This document shows, piece by piece, positions 1 through 5,919 of a DNA stretch of 5,921 nucleotides. This stretch comes from Campylobacter sp. (lineage in GTDB: Bacteria; Campylobacterota; Campylobacteria; Campylobacterales; Campylobacteraceae). The stretch is from assembly GCA_021203945.1 (NCBI GenBank), contig JAJQAF010000162.1, positions 1-5,921 on the forward strand, given 5' to 3'. A model generated the notes under the pieces. That model was not told the DNA's origin, did not search any database, and saw only the letters and a list, made by a program, of their open reading frames with translations. Numbering within the stretch: position 1 is the stretch's first letter; each line of letters opens with the position of its first letter. A program made the translations under genes and the position numbers.

Positions 1-265
1 CTTCCTCGTCATCGTCTTTTAGGGTTTTGTAACGATTTTCGTCTTTTAGCTCGTCAAGACTTTTCATCTGAAATTTATAAGCTTTATAGACGTTCAAAAT
101 CGCTGCCGCAATGCCGAGAGCCAGACCTCCCCAAAGCGCAAATCCCCAGCCCGTAAGGCTTTTGATCCAATATCCAAGTCCTGTTCCAAGAGCCACGGCT
201 ACGACCATAGAAATGCCCAAGCTAAGCTGTTCCGCGCCAGAAACAATCTCTTTTATCTTTGCCAT
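1..265 (-). CDS. AtpZ/AtpI-family small membrane protein (partial, 3' end outside window)
   Basis: The reverse strand encodes 88 residues from an ATG at 265-263 and runs off the window edge without a stop, so the C-terminus is missing. Seen: a short polar N-terminus ([17 protein letters not shown]), a first hydrophobic segment at about residues 17-34, a short Gly/Trp turn (SLTGWGF), a second hydrophobic segment at about 41-60, then a charged cytoplasmic tail that becomes acidic (KDDDEE). This two-helix hairpin with glycine-rich helices and a GYWI turn is typical of AtpZ/AtpI-type proteins, which are associated with assembly or ion supply of F-type ATP synthase. That role is family knowledge; no ATP synthase gene is visible here. 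The start codon overlaps the hemL stop by one base (TAATG), and an AAGG at 273-270 inside the end of hemL gives a ribosome site four bases away. It is probably the last or a late gene of the cytochrome-hemL operon. Confidence 0.8.
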   Translation of the reverse strand, partial: MAKIKEIVSGAEQLSLGISMVVAVALGTGLGYWIKSLTGWGFALWGGLALGIAAAILNVYKAYKFQMKSLDELKDENRYKTLKDDDEE

Positions 266-1548
266 TACGCCTTTATCTCCCTAAACGCTTCGCGCGCCGC
301 GCGGACGGCAAAATCAATATCCGCCTCGCTCATAGGCTCGCATATAAAGCCCGTCTCAAACTGGCTGGGCGCAAGATAAACGCCTTTTGCAAGCATGGCG
401 GCATGAAATTTAGCAAATAGTTTAACGTCGCTTTTTAGGGCGTCATCATAGTTTTTTACCGCTTTATCCGTAAAAAAATAGCCGAACATCGAGCCTCTTA
501 CGTCGGTATGAAGTGCCACGCCGGCATCGTTTGCCGCGCTTTTAAAGCCGTCGGTTAAACGGCGGGCTAAATTTTCAAGCTTGTCGTATAAATTTTTATT
601 CGAATTTATCTTACCTAGCGCGATTATGCCCGCGCTCATCGCTACGGGATTGCCGCTAAGCGTGCCCGCTTGATATACGGTGCCGTCAGGACTCAAACAA
701 TCCATAATCTCGCGCTTGCCGCCGAATGCCGCGGCGTTCATGCCGCCTCCTATGACTTTACCGAAAGTAACGATGTCCGCTAAAACTCCGTGATATGGTA
801 AAGAGCCGAATTCCGACGCTCTAAAGCCGCTCATTACCTCGTCCAATATAAGCACGGCGCCGAATTTATCGCAAAGGGCGCGAAGAGCGATCAAAAATTC
901 TTTATCGGCGGGTACAAGCCCCATATTTCCGGCTATCGGCTCTATGATTACGACTCCGATTTTATCTTTATTGTTTTCAAATATCGCCTCTACGCTTGAA
1001 ATATCGTTGTAAATCGCCAAATAGGTATTTTTTACCACCTCTTGCGGAACTCCGCCGCTTGAAGCGTTGCCGTAAGTAGTCGCACCGCTACCCGCCTTAA
1101 TAAGTAGAGCGTCGGAATGTCCGTGATAGCAGCCTTCGAATTTTATCAGCCCGTCTTTTTTACTATATCCGCGAGCCACGCGAATAGCGCTCATCGTAGC
1201 TTCCGTTCCGGAGCTAACGAAGCGAATCTTGTCTATATTTTCAAATTTTTCGCAAATCATCTTTGCTAAAGTCGTTTCCGCTAGCGTCGGCGCTCCGAAG
1301 CTTAGCCCTTTTTTAGCCGCATTTATCACCGCGTTTTGTATATCTTCATCGCAATGACCGAAAATGAGCGGTCCCCAGCTTTGTATAAAATCAAGGTATT
1401 TTTTACCCTCTATATCATATATATAAGCGCCTTTGCCGCTATCTATAATAACGGGCTCGCCGCCTACGCTACCAAATGCCCTAACAGGCGAATTTACGCC
1501 GCCCGGAATAAAATTTTTAGCCTCGCTAAACGCTTGTTTGTTTGTCAT
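265..1548 (-). CDS. hemL: Glutamate-1-semialdehyde 2,1-aminomutase (HemL)
   Basis: This is the PLP-dependent enzyme that converts glutamate-1-semialdehyde to 5-aminolevulinate, the last step of the C5 route into heme and other tetrapyrroles, in the cytoplasm. The 427 residues match the usual family length. Visible landmarks are the N-terminal [12 protein letters not shown] (14-25), SWGPLIFGH (57-65), SSGTEA (112-117, PLP phosphate region), GCYHGHSD (139-146), the LDEV motif with Asp236 expected to bind the pyridine nitrogen, and TFGK with Lys264 as the expected Schiff-base lysine, followed by [18 protein letters not shown] (295-301) is also a family signature. The start at 1548 has AAGGA (1558-1554) five bases upstream and fits the usual N-terminus. 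The start overlaps the cytochrome stop by four bases (ATGA), and the stop overlaps the next start, so the gene is likely translated with both neighbours. The family is clear; the residues after Lys264 differ from the common GGGxPVGAFGG. Confidence 0.97.
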   Translation of the reverse strand: MTNKQAFSEAKNFIPGGVNSPVRAFGSVGGEPVIIDSGKGAYIYDIEGKKYLDFIQSWGPLIFGHCDEDIQNAVINAAKKGLSFGAPTLAETTLAKMICEKFENIDKIRFVSSGTEATMSAIRVARGYSKKDGLIKFEGCYHGHSDALLIKAGSGATTYGNASSGGVPQEVVKNTYLAIYNDISSVEAIFENNKDKIGVVIIEPIAGNMGLVPADKEFLIALRALCDKFGAVLILDEVMSGFRASEFGSLPYHGVLADIVTFGKVIGGGMNAAAFGGKREIMDCLSPDGTVYQAGTLSGNPVAMSAGIIALGKINSNKNLYDKLENLARRLTDGFKSAANDAGVALHTDVRGSMFGYFFTDKAVKNYDDALKSDVKLFAKFHAAMLAKGVYLAPSQFETGFICEPMSEADIDFAVRAAREAFREIKA

Positions 1549-1916
1549 TTTTTTCCTTTTGCTTTATTTTGTTTGTTTAAGCTTATTATGTATTCGTATA
1601 AAATTTTACTCTCTTCGTCGGTCAAAAAATAGCTCGGCATAACGCCTTTGGGATTTTCTAAAGCGGCGATAAAACGCTCATATTCAAGGTCATTTATCCG
1701 CGGTGCTCGCAGTTCGTCGTTTACTAGTCGCTTTGTTTTTTTATCAAAATGCTTAAATTTCGAGATAACGCTTCCTTCGCCCTTTGCACCGTGACATTTA
1801 TCGCAACCTATACCTCGCGGATTTAGATAGCGCATTCTGGCATAATCCATCTTAGTGATAAAATCGGCGCTTAGTGTTAGCGAGCAAATGATAAAAATAC
1901 AAAAAAATAGCCTCAT
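1545..1916 (-). CDS. Small periplasmic c-type cytochrome
   Basis: The 123-residue protein begins with an uncleaved-looking export signal: MRLFF, a hydrophobic core to about residue 15, and a plausible signal peptidase site after SLTLSA (residue 17). One heme c attachment motif is present, GCDKCHG, with Cys38, Cys41 and His42. [10 protein letters not shown] (93-102) supplies Met93 as the likely distal heme ligand, and the following helix (about 99-114) is the usual last helix of a class I cytochrome c fold. The tail is very basic ([10 protein letters not shown]). It is probably a periplasmic electron carrier; the redox partner cannot be told from sequence. The start ATG at 1916-1914 has only a modest ribosome site (GGAAA around 1924-1920). 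It is the first gene of the operon and overlaps hemL by four bases, which places a heme-using protein and a heme-making enzyme on one message. I recall a similar gene next to hemL in C. jejuni, annotated as a periplasmic protein. Confidence 0.88.
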   Translation of the reverse strand: MRLFFCIFIICSLTLSADFITKMDYARMRYLNPRGIGCDKCHGAKGEGSVISKFKHFDKKTKRLVNDELRAPRINDLEYERFIAALENPKGVMPSYFLTDEESKILYEYIISLNKQNKAKGKK

Positions 1917-1952
1917 TCGTTTCCAGTTTTAAAATTTAATTAAATTTTGGGT

Positions 1953-1958
1953 ATGATA
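1953..1958 (-). promoter_or_regulatory. Candidate -10 element for the cytochrome-hemL operon
   Basis: Read on the minus strand the bases are TATCAT, one mismatch from TATAAT, preceded by TTG. Transcription would start near 1946 and give a leader of about 30 bases before the cytochrome ATG at 1916. No convincing -35 box is visible, which is normal for Campylobacter sigma-70 promoters. It overlaps the folD -10 on the other strand. Other AT-rich hexamers in the gap could serve instead, so the exact position is uncertain. Confidence 0.4.
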
Positions 1959-1962
1959 CAAT
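1954..1962 (+). promoter_or_regulatory. Candidate extended -10 promoter for folD-lepB-M50 operon
   Basis: The bases TGATACAAT form an extended -10 (TGn followed by TACAAT at 1957-1962), preceded by a T-rich run. Transcription would begin near 1969, leaving a leader of about 30 bases. A second, perfect TATAAT lies at 1966-1971 and could be used instead, with a leader of about 22 bases. The folD ribosome site AAGGA is at 1989-1993, six bases from the ATG. Which -10 is used cannot be decided by eye. Confidence 0.5.
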
Positions 1963-1999
1963 CTTTATAATTAAAAAAGCATTTTAGCAAGGATATATT

Positions 2000-2863
2000 A
2001 TGAAAATTTTAGACGGAAAAGCCGTTAGCGCAAAGGTAAAAGCCGAAGTTAAAGAGCGAGCGAACGCTTTAAAAAACGTAGGCATCAAACCCGCTTTAGC
2101 GGTAATTTTACTCGGAGAAGACAAAGCCAGTCAAACGTATGTCGCCGCAAAAGAAAAAGCCTGCGAAGCAGGCGACATCATCTCCGTTATGCACAGATTG
2201 CCTGAAAATACGAGCCAAAATGAGCTTTTAGCGCTTATAAACGTCTTAAATTTAGACGATAGCATAGACGGAATTTTAGTGCAGCTTCCCTTGCCCGAAC
2301 ACATAGATACGACAAGTATTTTAGAGGCTATCAGACCGCAAAAAGACGTGGACGGATTTCACGCTCAAAACGTCGGCAAGCTAGTTAGCGGACTTGACGG
2401 ATTCGTGCCTTGCACGCCGCTTGGCATAATGAAAATTTTAAAAGAATACGATATAAACGTATCGGGACTAAACGCCGTCGTAATAGGCAGAAGTAACATC
2501 GTGGGCAAACCTATGGCGAATTTACTTTTAAACGCTTCGGCGACTGTTACCGTAGCTCATAGCAAAACGCGAAATTTAAAACGAATTTGCGCTCAAGCCG
2601 ACCTTATAATAGCGGCGATCGGAAAGCCGAATTTCGTTACGGCGGATATGGTAAAAGACGGCGCGATAGTCATTGACGTTGGAATAAACCGCCTGGATAA
2701 CGGCAAGCTGGTAGGCGACGTGGATTTTGACGCAGTCGCCGCAAAATGCTCTTTCATAACGCCGGTTCCCGGCGGCGTAGGACCTATGACGATAGCGATG
2801 TTGCTTAGCAATACGGTAATATCGGCTCAAAATCGGGCTAAAAATTTGGGAGTTAAATTTTAA
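2000..2863 (+). CDS. folD: Bifunctional methylenetetrahydrofolate dehydrogenase / methenyltetrahydrofolate cyclohydrolase (FolD)
   Basis: FolD interconverts 5,10-methylene-, 5,10-methenyl- and 10-formyl-tetrahydrofolate in the cytoplasm, feeding purine and formyl-methionine synthesis. The 287 residues are the normal family length. Seen in order: the N-terminal catalytic half with SQTYVAAKEKAC (44-55), where Tyr47 and Lys51 fit the conserved YxxxK pair; VQLPLP (94-99) with Gln95; KDVDGF (115-120) with the conserved Asp; PCTPLGIM (137-144); the Rossmann-type nucleotide site VIGRSNIVGKPMA (161-173); and the C-terminal signature PVPGGVGPMTIAMLL (255-269). The start has a good AAGGA ribosome site six bases upstream, and the N-terminus MKILDGKAVS aligns with family starts. 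It is the first gene of a plus-strand operon, with only ten bases before lepB. All expected catalytic residues are present and nothing looks degraded. Confidence 0.98.
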   Translation: MKILDGKAVSAKVKAEVKERANALKNVGIKPALAVILLGEDKASQTYVAAKEKACEAGDIISVMHRLPENTSQNELLALINVLNLDDSIDGILVQLPLPEHIDTTSILEAIRPQKDVDGFHAQNVGKLVSGLDGFVPCTPLGIMKILKEYDINVSGLNAVVIGRSNIVGKPMANLLLNASATVTVAHSKTRNLKRICAQADLIIAAIGKPNFVTADMVKDGAIVIDVGINRLDNGKLVGDVDFDAVAAKCSFITPVPGGVGPMTIAMLLSNTVISAQNRAKNLGVKF

Positions 2864-2873
2864 AAGAGAGAAA

Positions 2874-3734
2874 ATGAGAAAAATTTTTAATAAACTTCAT
2901 GAATTTTCAAGTAGCTGGACGGGAACGATCATCATCGTTCTGCTCGTTATATTTTTTATCGCTCAAGCCTTTGTTATACCTTCCGGATCAATGAAAAACA
3001 CGCTTTTGATCGGCGATCATCTGTTTGTCAAAAAATTTAGCTACGGAGTGCCGACTCCGAGAATCCCGTGGCTTGAGATAAAGGTCTTACCCGAATTTAA
3101 CGCAAACGGACATCTAATCAACGGCGAAGGTCCGAAAAGAGGCGATATAGTAGTATTTCGCTATCCGTATGACGAAAAGATACACTACGTAAAACGCTGT
3201 TTTGCTACAGGCGGCGACGAGATAATTTTTACCGAAAAACAGACGTTTTTACGTCCTATCGAAGGCGATGAATATATCAGGGCAAACTACGACGAAAAGG
3301 ATATCGTGCCGATTGACGGCAAGCTTTTCGTAAAAGAACCGTATAAATTCAGCGGAATTCACTACGATGAAAAGGTAAATATGTTTGAGCAGATGGTTTA
3401 TTATCTAAACGCTAAAAAGCTTGCGATGAAGCCGTTTTTGACCAAATCGTTACCGGCAAACGATCGATATGATTTTAACGCGTTTTATTTCAAAGTCCCG
3501 AGCGATCAATACTTTATGATGGGCGATAATCGCGATCACTCAAACGATAGTCGATTTTGGGGAAGCGTGGAGTATAAAGACATCGTAGGCAAGCCGTGGT
3601 TTATTTATTTTAGCTGGGACGAAAACTATCGCATAAGATGGGAACGCATCGGTCGATCCGTAGATACTATACAAAACGACGAAAAATTTACGAATTACGC
3701 TTTAAAGGAAAATGAAGTCGATGGGCTTCACTAA
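2874..3734 (+). CDS. lepB: Type I signal peptidase (leader peptidase, S26 family)
   Basis: This enzyme removes signal peptides from exported proteins at the outer face of the inner membrane. The 286-residue protein has one N-terminal membrane segment (about 16-34, WTGTIIIVLLVIFFIAQAF), unlike the two-span E. coli enzyme. Directly after it comes the box IPSGSM with Ser39 as the expected nucleophile, then RGDIVVFRYP (89-98) and HYVKRCFATGGD (104-115) with Lys107 as the expected general base. Box E, MGDNRDHSNDSRFWG (216-230), is complete. About 108 residues separate Lys107 from box E, so a large beta-rich cap domain like that of Gram-negative enzymes is expected. The start lies ten bases after the folD stop with an AGAGAG purine-rich site (2865-2870). 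The 3' end overlaps the next gene. It is called lepP in some Campylobacter annotations. The likely substrates include the exported cytochrome and DUF4139 protein in this same window. Confidence 0.96.
   Translation: MRKIFNKLHEFSSSWTGTIIIVLLVIFFIAQAFVIPSGSMKNTLLIGDHLFVKKFSYGVPTPRIPWLEIKVLPEFNANGHLINGEGPKRGDIVVFRYPYDEKIHYVKRCFATGGDEIIFTEKQTFLRPIEGDEYIRANYDEKDIVPIDGKLFVKEPYKFSGIHYDEKVNMFEQMVYYLNAKKLAMKPFLTKSLPANDRYDFNAFYFKVPSDQYFMMGDNRDHSNDSRFWGSVEYKDIVGKPWFIYFSWDENYRIRWERIGRSVDTIQNDEKFTNYALKENEVDGLH
3704..3710 (+). promoter_or_regulatory. Ribosome binding site deciding the M50 protease start
   Basis: AAAGGAA lies inside the end of lepB. The GGA ends only two bases before the ATG at 3712, which is unusually close, but eleven bases before an in-frame ATG at 3721, which is somewhat long. 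Neither spacing is ideal. The site supports translation starting in this immediate area but leaves open whether the protein begins MKSMGF or MGF. Confidence 0.55.
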
Positions 3735-4371
3735 TTTTAATTCGATTGAAATTTTAACAATCGTCACGGCACTCATAATAGCTATCGTCGGGCATGAGAT
3801 AGCTCACGGATATATCGCGTATAAATTCGGCGATAATACCGCTAAAATTTTAGGTCGATTAAGCATAAATCCGATTCGCCATATTGATCCTCTAGGCACG
3901 ATCATAATACCTACGATGATGTATATGACGACAGGACTTATGTTCGGCTGGGCAAAGCCGGTGCCCGTGAATATAAACACCGTCATTAGAAACGGCGGAT
4001 ACAAAGGCGCTATCGCCGTGGCGCTCGCCGGAATAGCTTATAATCTCTTGCTTGCCGCACTTGCATTTTTTGTATTGAAATTTACAAAAACCGCCGTGCC
4101 GAACGAAATTTTGATCGAGTTTTTATACGCTCTAACTGCGTTAAATTTGATTTTAGCGATTTTCAATCTCTACCCTATTCCGCCGCTTGACGGTTCAAAA
4201 GCGTTTGAATATATTTTAAAAATTTTAGGTTTTAAAAAGCTGTCGGATTACTATGCCGACATGCAAAGATACGGCTTTATTTTACTTGTGTTGATTCTAA
4301 TCTCGCCGTTTAAAGAGTCGTTTTTTTATCCGATCGATTTCGTTTTAAAAAAAATAATATCTTTACTTTGA
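3712..4371 (+). CDS. Site-2-type membrane metalloprotease (peptidase family M50)
   Basis: This is a 219-residue integral membrane zinc protease of the minimal type, with no PDZ domain. The zinc motif GHEIAHGY sits in the first hydrophobic segment (His28, Glu29, His32), and the third ligand motif NLYPIPPLDGSK (152-163, Asp160) sits near the end of a later one. Between them are GRLSINPIRHIDPLGT (48-63), FGWAKPVPVN (79-88) and a glycine-rich helix (about 98-122), all typical of the family. A last hydrophobic stretch is at about 188-205. Such enzymes cut peptides inside the bilayer; relatives such as RseP and RasP process anti-sigma factors and left-over signal peptides. The substrate here is unknown. 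The gene overlaps lepB by 23 bases if the first ATG is used, or 14 if the ATG at 3721 is used. It is the last gene before the terminator. All zinc ligands are present. Confidence 0.93.
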   Translation: MKSMGFTNFNSIEILTIVTALIIAIVGHEIAHGYIAYKFGDNTAKILGRLSINPIRHIDPLGTIIIPTMMYMTTGLMFGWAKPVPVNINTVIRNGGYKGAIAVALAGIAYNLLLAALAFFVLKFTKTAVPNEILIEFLYALTALNLILAIFNLYPIPPLDGSKAFEYILKILGFKKLSDYYADMQRYGFILLVLILISPFKESFFYPIDFVLKKIISLL

Positions 4372-4397
4372 TTTTAGAGCCGCCGGGGCTCTAAAAT
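4371..4397 (+). terminator. Hairpin terminator between convergent genes
   Basis: A perfect 11-base-pair stem is formed by ATTTTAGAGCC (4371-4381) and GGCTCTAAAAT (4387-4397), with a five-base loop (GCCGG). On the plus strand it is followed by TTTATTTTG, giving the U-rich run expected of an intrinsic terminator for the folD operon. On the minus strand the hairpin is followed by CAAAG, so it lacks a good U-run for the DUF4139 gene, although it could still act as a 3' stem. It begins at the last base of the M50 stop codon and ends one base before the DUF4139 stop codon. Confidence 0.85.
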
Positions 4398-5819
4398 TTA
4401 TTTTGTAGGTTTTGTTACGACATAAGAGAATTCTATATCTTTACTCTCGTCCGATTTTAGCTCAAAATCCCAGCTAACTCTACCTTCGTTATCGATTCTA
4501 TTTTCTTTAGGCATATTTTTAACGCTAACCTTGACGTCTTCATGAGTCGAGATCGGCAATCTCTCTTGCAAAGTTACGTTCCATGCAGAATTTGAATTAT
4601 TTTTGACGGAGTATTTATAGGCTTCGGTAACGGAGCTATTATTGCCGAAAAACGACTCTTTCGTAAAATTATTTACCTTTTCTTTTTTTATGCCGATCAG
4701 ATCGTTTTTACCGAAAAAGATAGAATTTTCCTCGTTAGGTTTGATATCAATACCGTTTGATTTTGCGATGTTTATACCGTCTATTTTGATAGTGGTATCG
4801 GCGTATTCTACGCTATTTAAAGGCGTAAATTTCACCCTGATGTATGCATTTGAAGCTCCGTATCCGTCTATGAAAATATCAAATTCTGCATCTAAGCTTT
4901 GTCTGTCATATACAAAAGAGCCCTCTTCGTTCGGCTTTAAGGCGGCGTTTTTTATCTGCCAAGCATGCGACGGCGTATTTTGAAAATTTTGCGCTTGAAT
5001 ATCTTTGTCGGCGCGACTTGTCTTTGCCGTTTCCTCATAAGAATCTTGCGTTATCGCCGAATATTCCGCAGCCGCAAGCACGGGCTCGTTTTTACCCTCA
5101 TACCACGGATAAAACCTAGCGGGAGACAAATTCGACGAATATGCAAACGGATAAAGCACGACGGTTAGGTTATTTAAGTCTTGACTCAACGGATTTTTAA
5201 TAACCAGATTTTGGAGGATATTTACTTTTTTCTTTACGGTATCGGCTAAAATTTTATTTTGAAGCTGAAATTTTACATTTATCGGATAGGAGATTTTTAC
5301 GAATTTCGGTCCGCATTCAAAGCTCAAATCAAGTCTGACGAAATATTTTGGATTGTATTTTTTGATCTTTAAGTTTAGTTCGTAAATCTCATCTTCGATA
5401 GCCGAAATTTCGCTAAAATTTTCAAGCATAAGAATATAAAATTTACAGCTATTTTCCTTTAAAACGCCAATATCTTGAACGTCTTTTCCAAGCGAAAAAT
5501 CGCTCAAAAATTTGCTTTTACCGTTTAGCGCATTTAGTCTATTTTTTAATTTGGTAAGCTCTTTTTTGGCCTTTTCGACCTCGACGTAATCGTAATCTTT
5601 AACGATCTCGCGCTCGTTTAGTTTTAAACTTCTTATCTCGCAAGACGCACTCACGTCAATATCGTTTAGGGTTACCGGCTCGGGTAAATTTAGGCTAAAC
5701 GAACTCTTTTGATCTATAAAATTTTGATGTAAAAATACGCGATTTGTATAAATTTCCATCAAATTTTCGTCCGCCGAAGCGCAAATAGCGAGAGTTGAAC
5801 TTAAAACTACGGTTTTCAT
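4398..5819 (-). CDS. Exported DUF4139 / mucoidy-inhibitor-A-like protein, function unknown
   Basis: The 473-residue protein starts with a short export signal (MKTVVLSSTLAICASA, likely cut before DEN), so it is probably periplasmic or outer-surface. Cys13 does not fit a lipobox because Ile precedes it. Residues about 20-75 form a beta-rich N-terminal part like DUF4140. Residues about 78-100 (EVEKAKKELTKLKNRL) and 133-155 are charged helices likely to form a coiled-coil pair. The rest fits DUF4139: IKNPLSQDLNNLTVVLYPF (207-225), a polar, weakly conserved segment (about 255-290), and a beta-sandwich end with YKYSVKNNSNSAWNVTLQE (401-419), LPIS (421-424) and RVSWDFELKSDESKDIEFSY (447-466). The family is named after mucoidy inhibitor A; no biochemical activity is established that I know of, and no catalytic motif is visible. 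It has its own promoter and stands alone, convergent with the M50 gene. The ribosome site is weak, and a stop codon just upstream fixes the start at or below 5819. Confidence 0.8.
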   Translation of the reverse strand: MKTVVLSSTLAICASADENLMEIYTNRVFLHQNFIDQKSSFSLNLPEPVTLNDIDVSASCEIRSLKLNEREIVKDYDYVEVEKAKKELTKLKNRLNALNGKSKFLSDFSLGKDVQDIGVLKENSCKFYILMLENFSEISAIEDEIYELNLKIKKYNPKYFVRLDLSFECGPKFVKISYPINVKFQLQNKILADTVKKKVNILQNLVIKNPLSQDLNNLTVVLYPFAYSSNLSPARFYPWYEGKNEPVLAAAEYSAITQDSYEETAKTSRADKDIQAQNFQNTPSHAWQIKNAALKPNEEGSFVYDRQSLDAEFDIFIDGYGASNAYIRVKFTPLNSVEYADTTIKIDGINIAKSNGIDIKPNEENSIFFGKNDLIGIKKEKVNNFTKESFFGNNSSVTEAYKYSVKNNSNSAWNVTLQERLPISTHEDVKVSVKNMPKENRIDNEGRVSWDFELKSDESKDIEFSYVVTKPTK

Positions 5820-5849
5820 GAAAATCTACATATAAAAAATTAAGCTAAT

Positions 5850-5855
5850 ATTATA
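5850..5855 (-). promoter_or_regulatory. -10 element for the DUF4139 gene
   Basis: On the minus strand the bases are a perfect TATAAT in the context TTTTTTGCGGATATAAT, matching the Campylobacter pattern of a T-run and GC-containing spacer just before the -10. Transcription would begin near 5843, giving a leader of about 24 bases before the ATG at 5819. There is no clear -35 box. Confidence 0.7.
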
Positions 5856-5913
5856 TCCGCAAAAAATTAAAATATCTCTTTTATAAAAAATTTTTATTTA
5901 ATCGTATTTGCGC

Positions 5914-5919
5914 TATAAT
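5914..5919 (+). promoter_or_regulatory. -10 element for a plus-strand gene beyond the window
   Basis: TATAAT in the context TATTTGCGCTATAATCC is a near-ideal Campylobacter sigma-70 -10. It points out of the window, so the gene it drives is not visible. Its strength suggests a well-expressed gene, possibly an RNA gene, but that is only a guess. Confidence 0.7.

Noticed and set aside
1336..1642. Two plus-strand open frames across the start of hemL and the end of the cytochrome gene
   Set aside because: They are antisense to two well-supported genes, have no ribosome site and resemble no protein family.
1917..1999. Riboswitch or small RNA in the folD-hemL gap
   Set aside because: The gap is only 83 bases, AT-rich, contains promoter elements and shows no stable stem or known aptamer pattern.
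2576..2830. Two minus-strand open frames within folD
   Set aside because: folD is intact on the other strand with all its motifs; these frames are low-quality antisense shadows.
3804..4004. Minus-strand open frame within the M50 gene
   Set aside because: Antisense to conserved protease motifs, with no start signal or recognisable content.
4321..4354. T7 (4321-4327) and A8 (4347-4354) runs near the end of the M50 gene as phase-variation tracts
   Set aside because: Campylobacter contingency loci are usually long G/C runs; these are short A/T runs near the C-terminus, where slippage would change little, and such runs are common in this base composition.
4642..5168. Two plus-strand open frames within the DUF4139 gene
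   Set aside because: The long minus-strand frame has a signal peptide and family-like domains; these lack ribosome sites and show skewed composition typical of antisense frames.
5781..5783. Cys13 of the DUF4139 protein as a lipoprotein attachment site
   Set aside because: The preceding residues are Leu-Ala-Ile; a lipobox needs a small residue (Gly, Ala or Ser) just before the cysteine. A normal signal peptidase site after ASA fits better.
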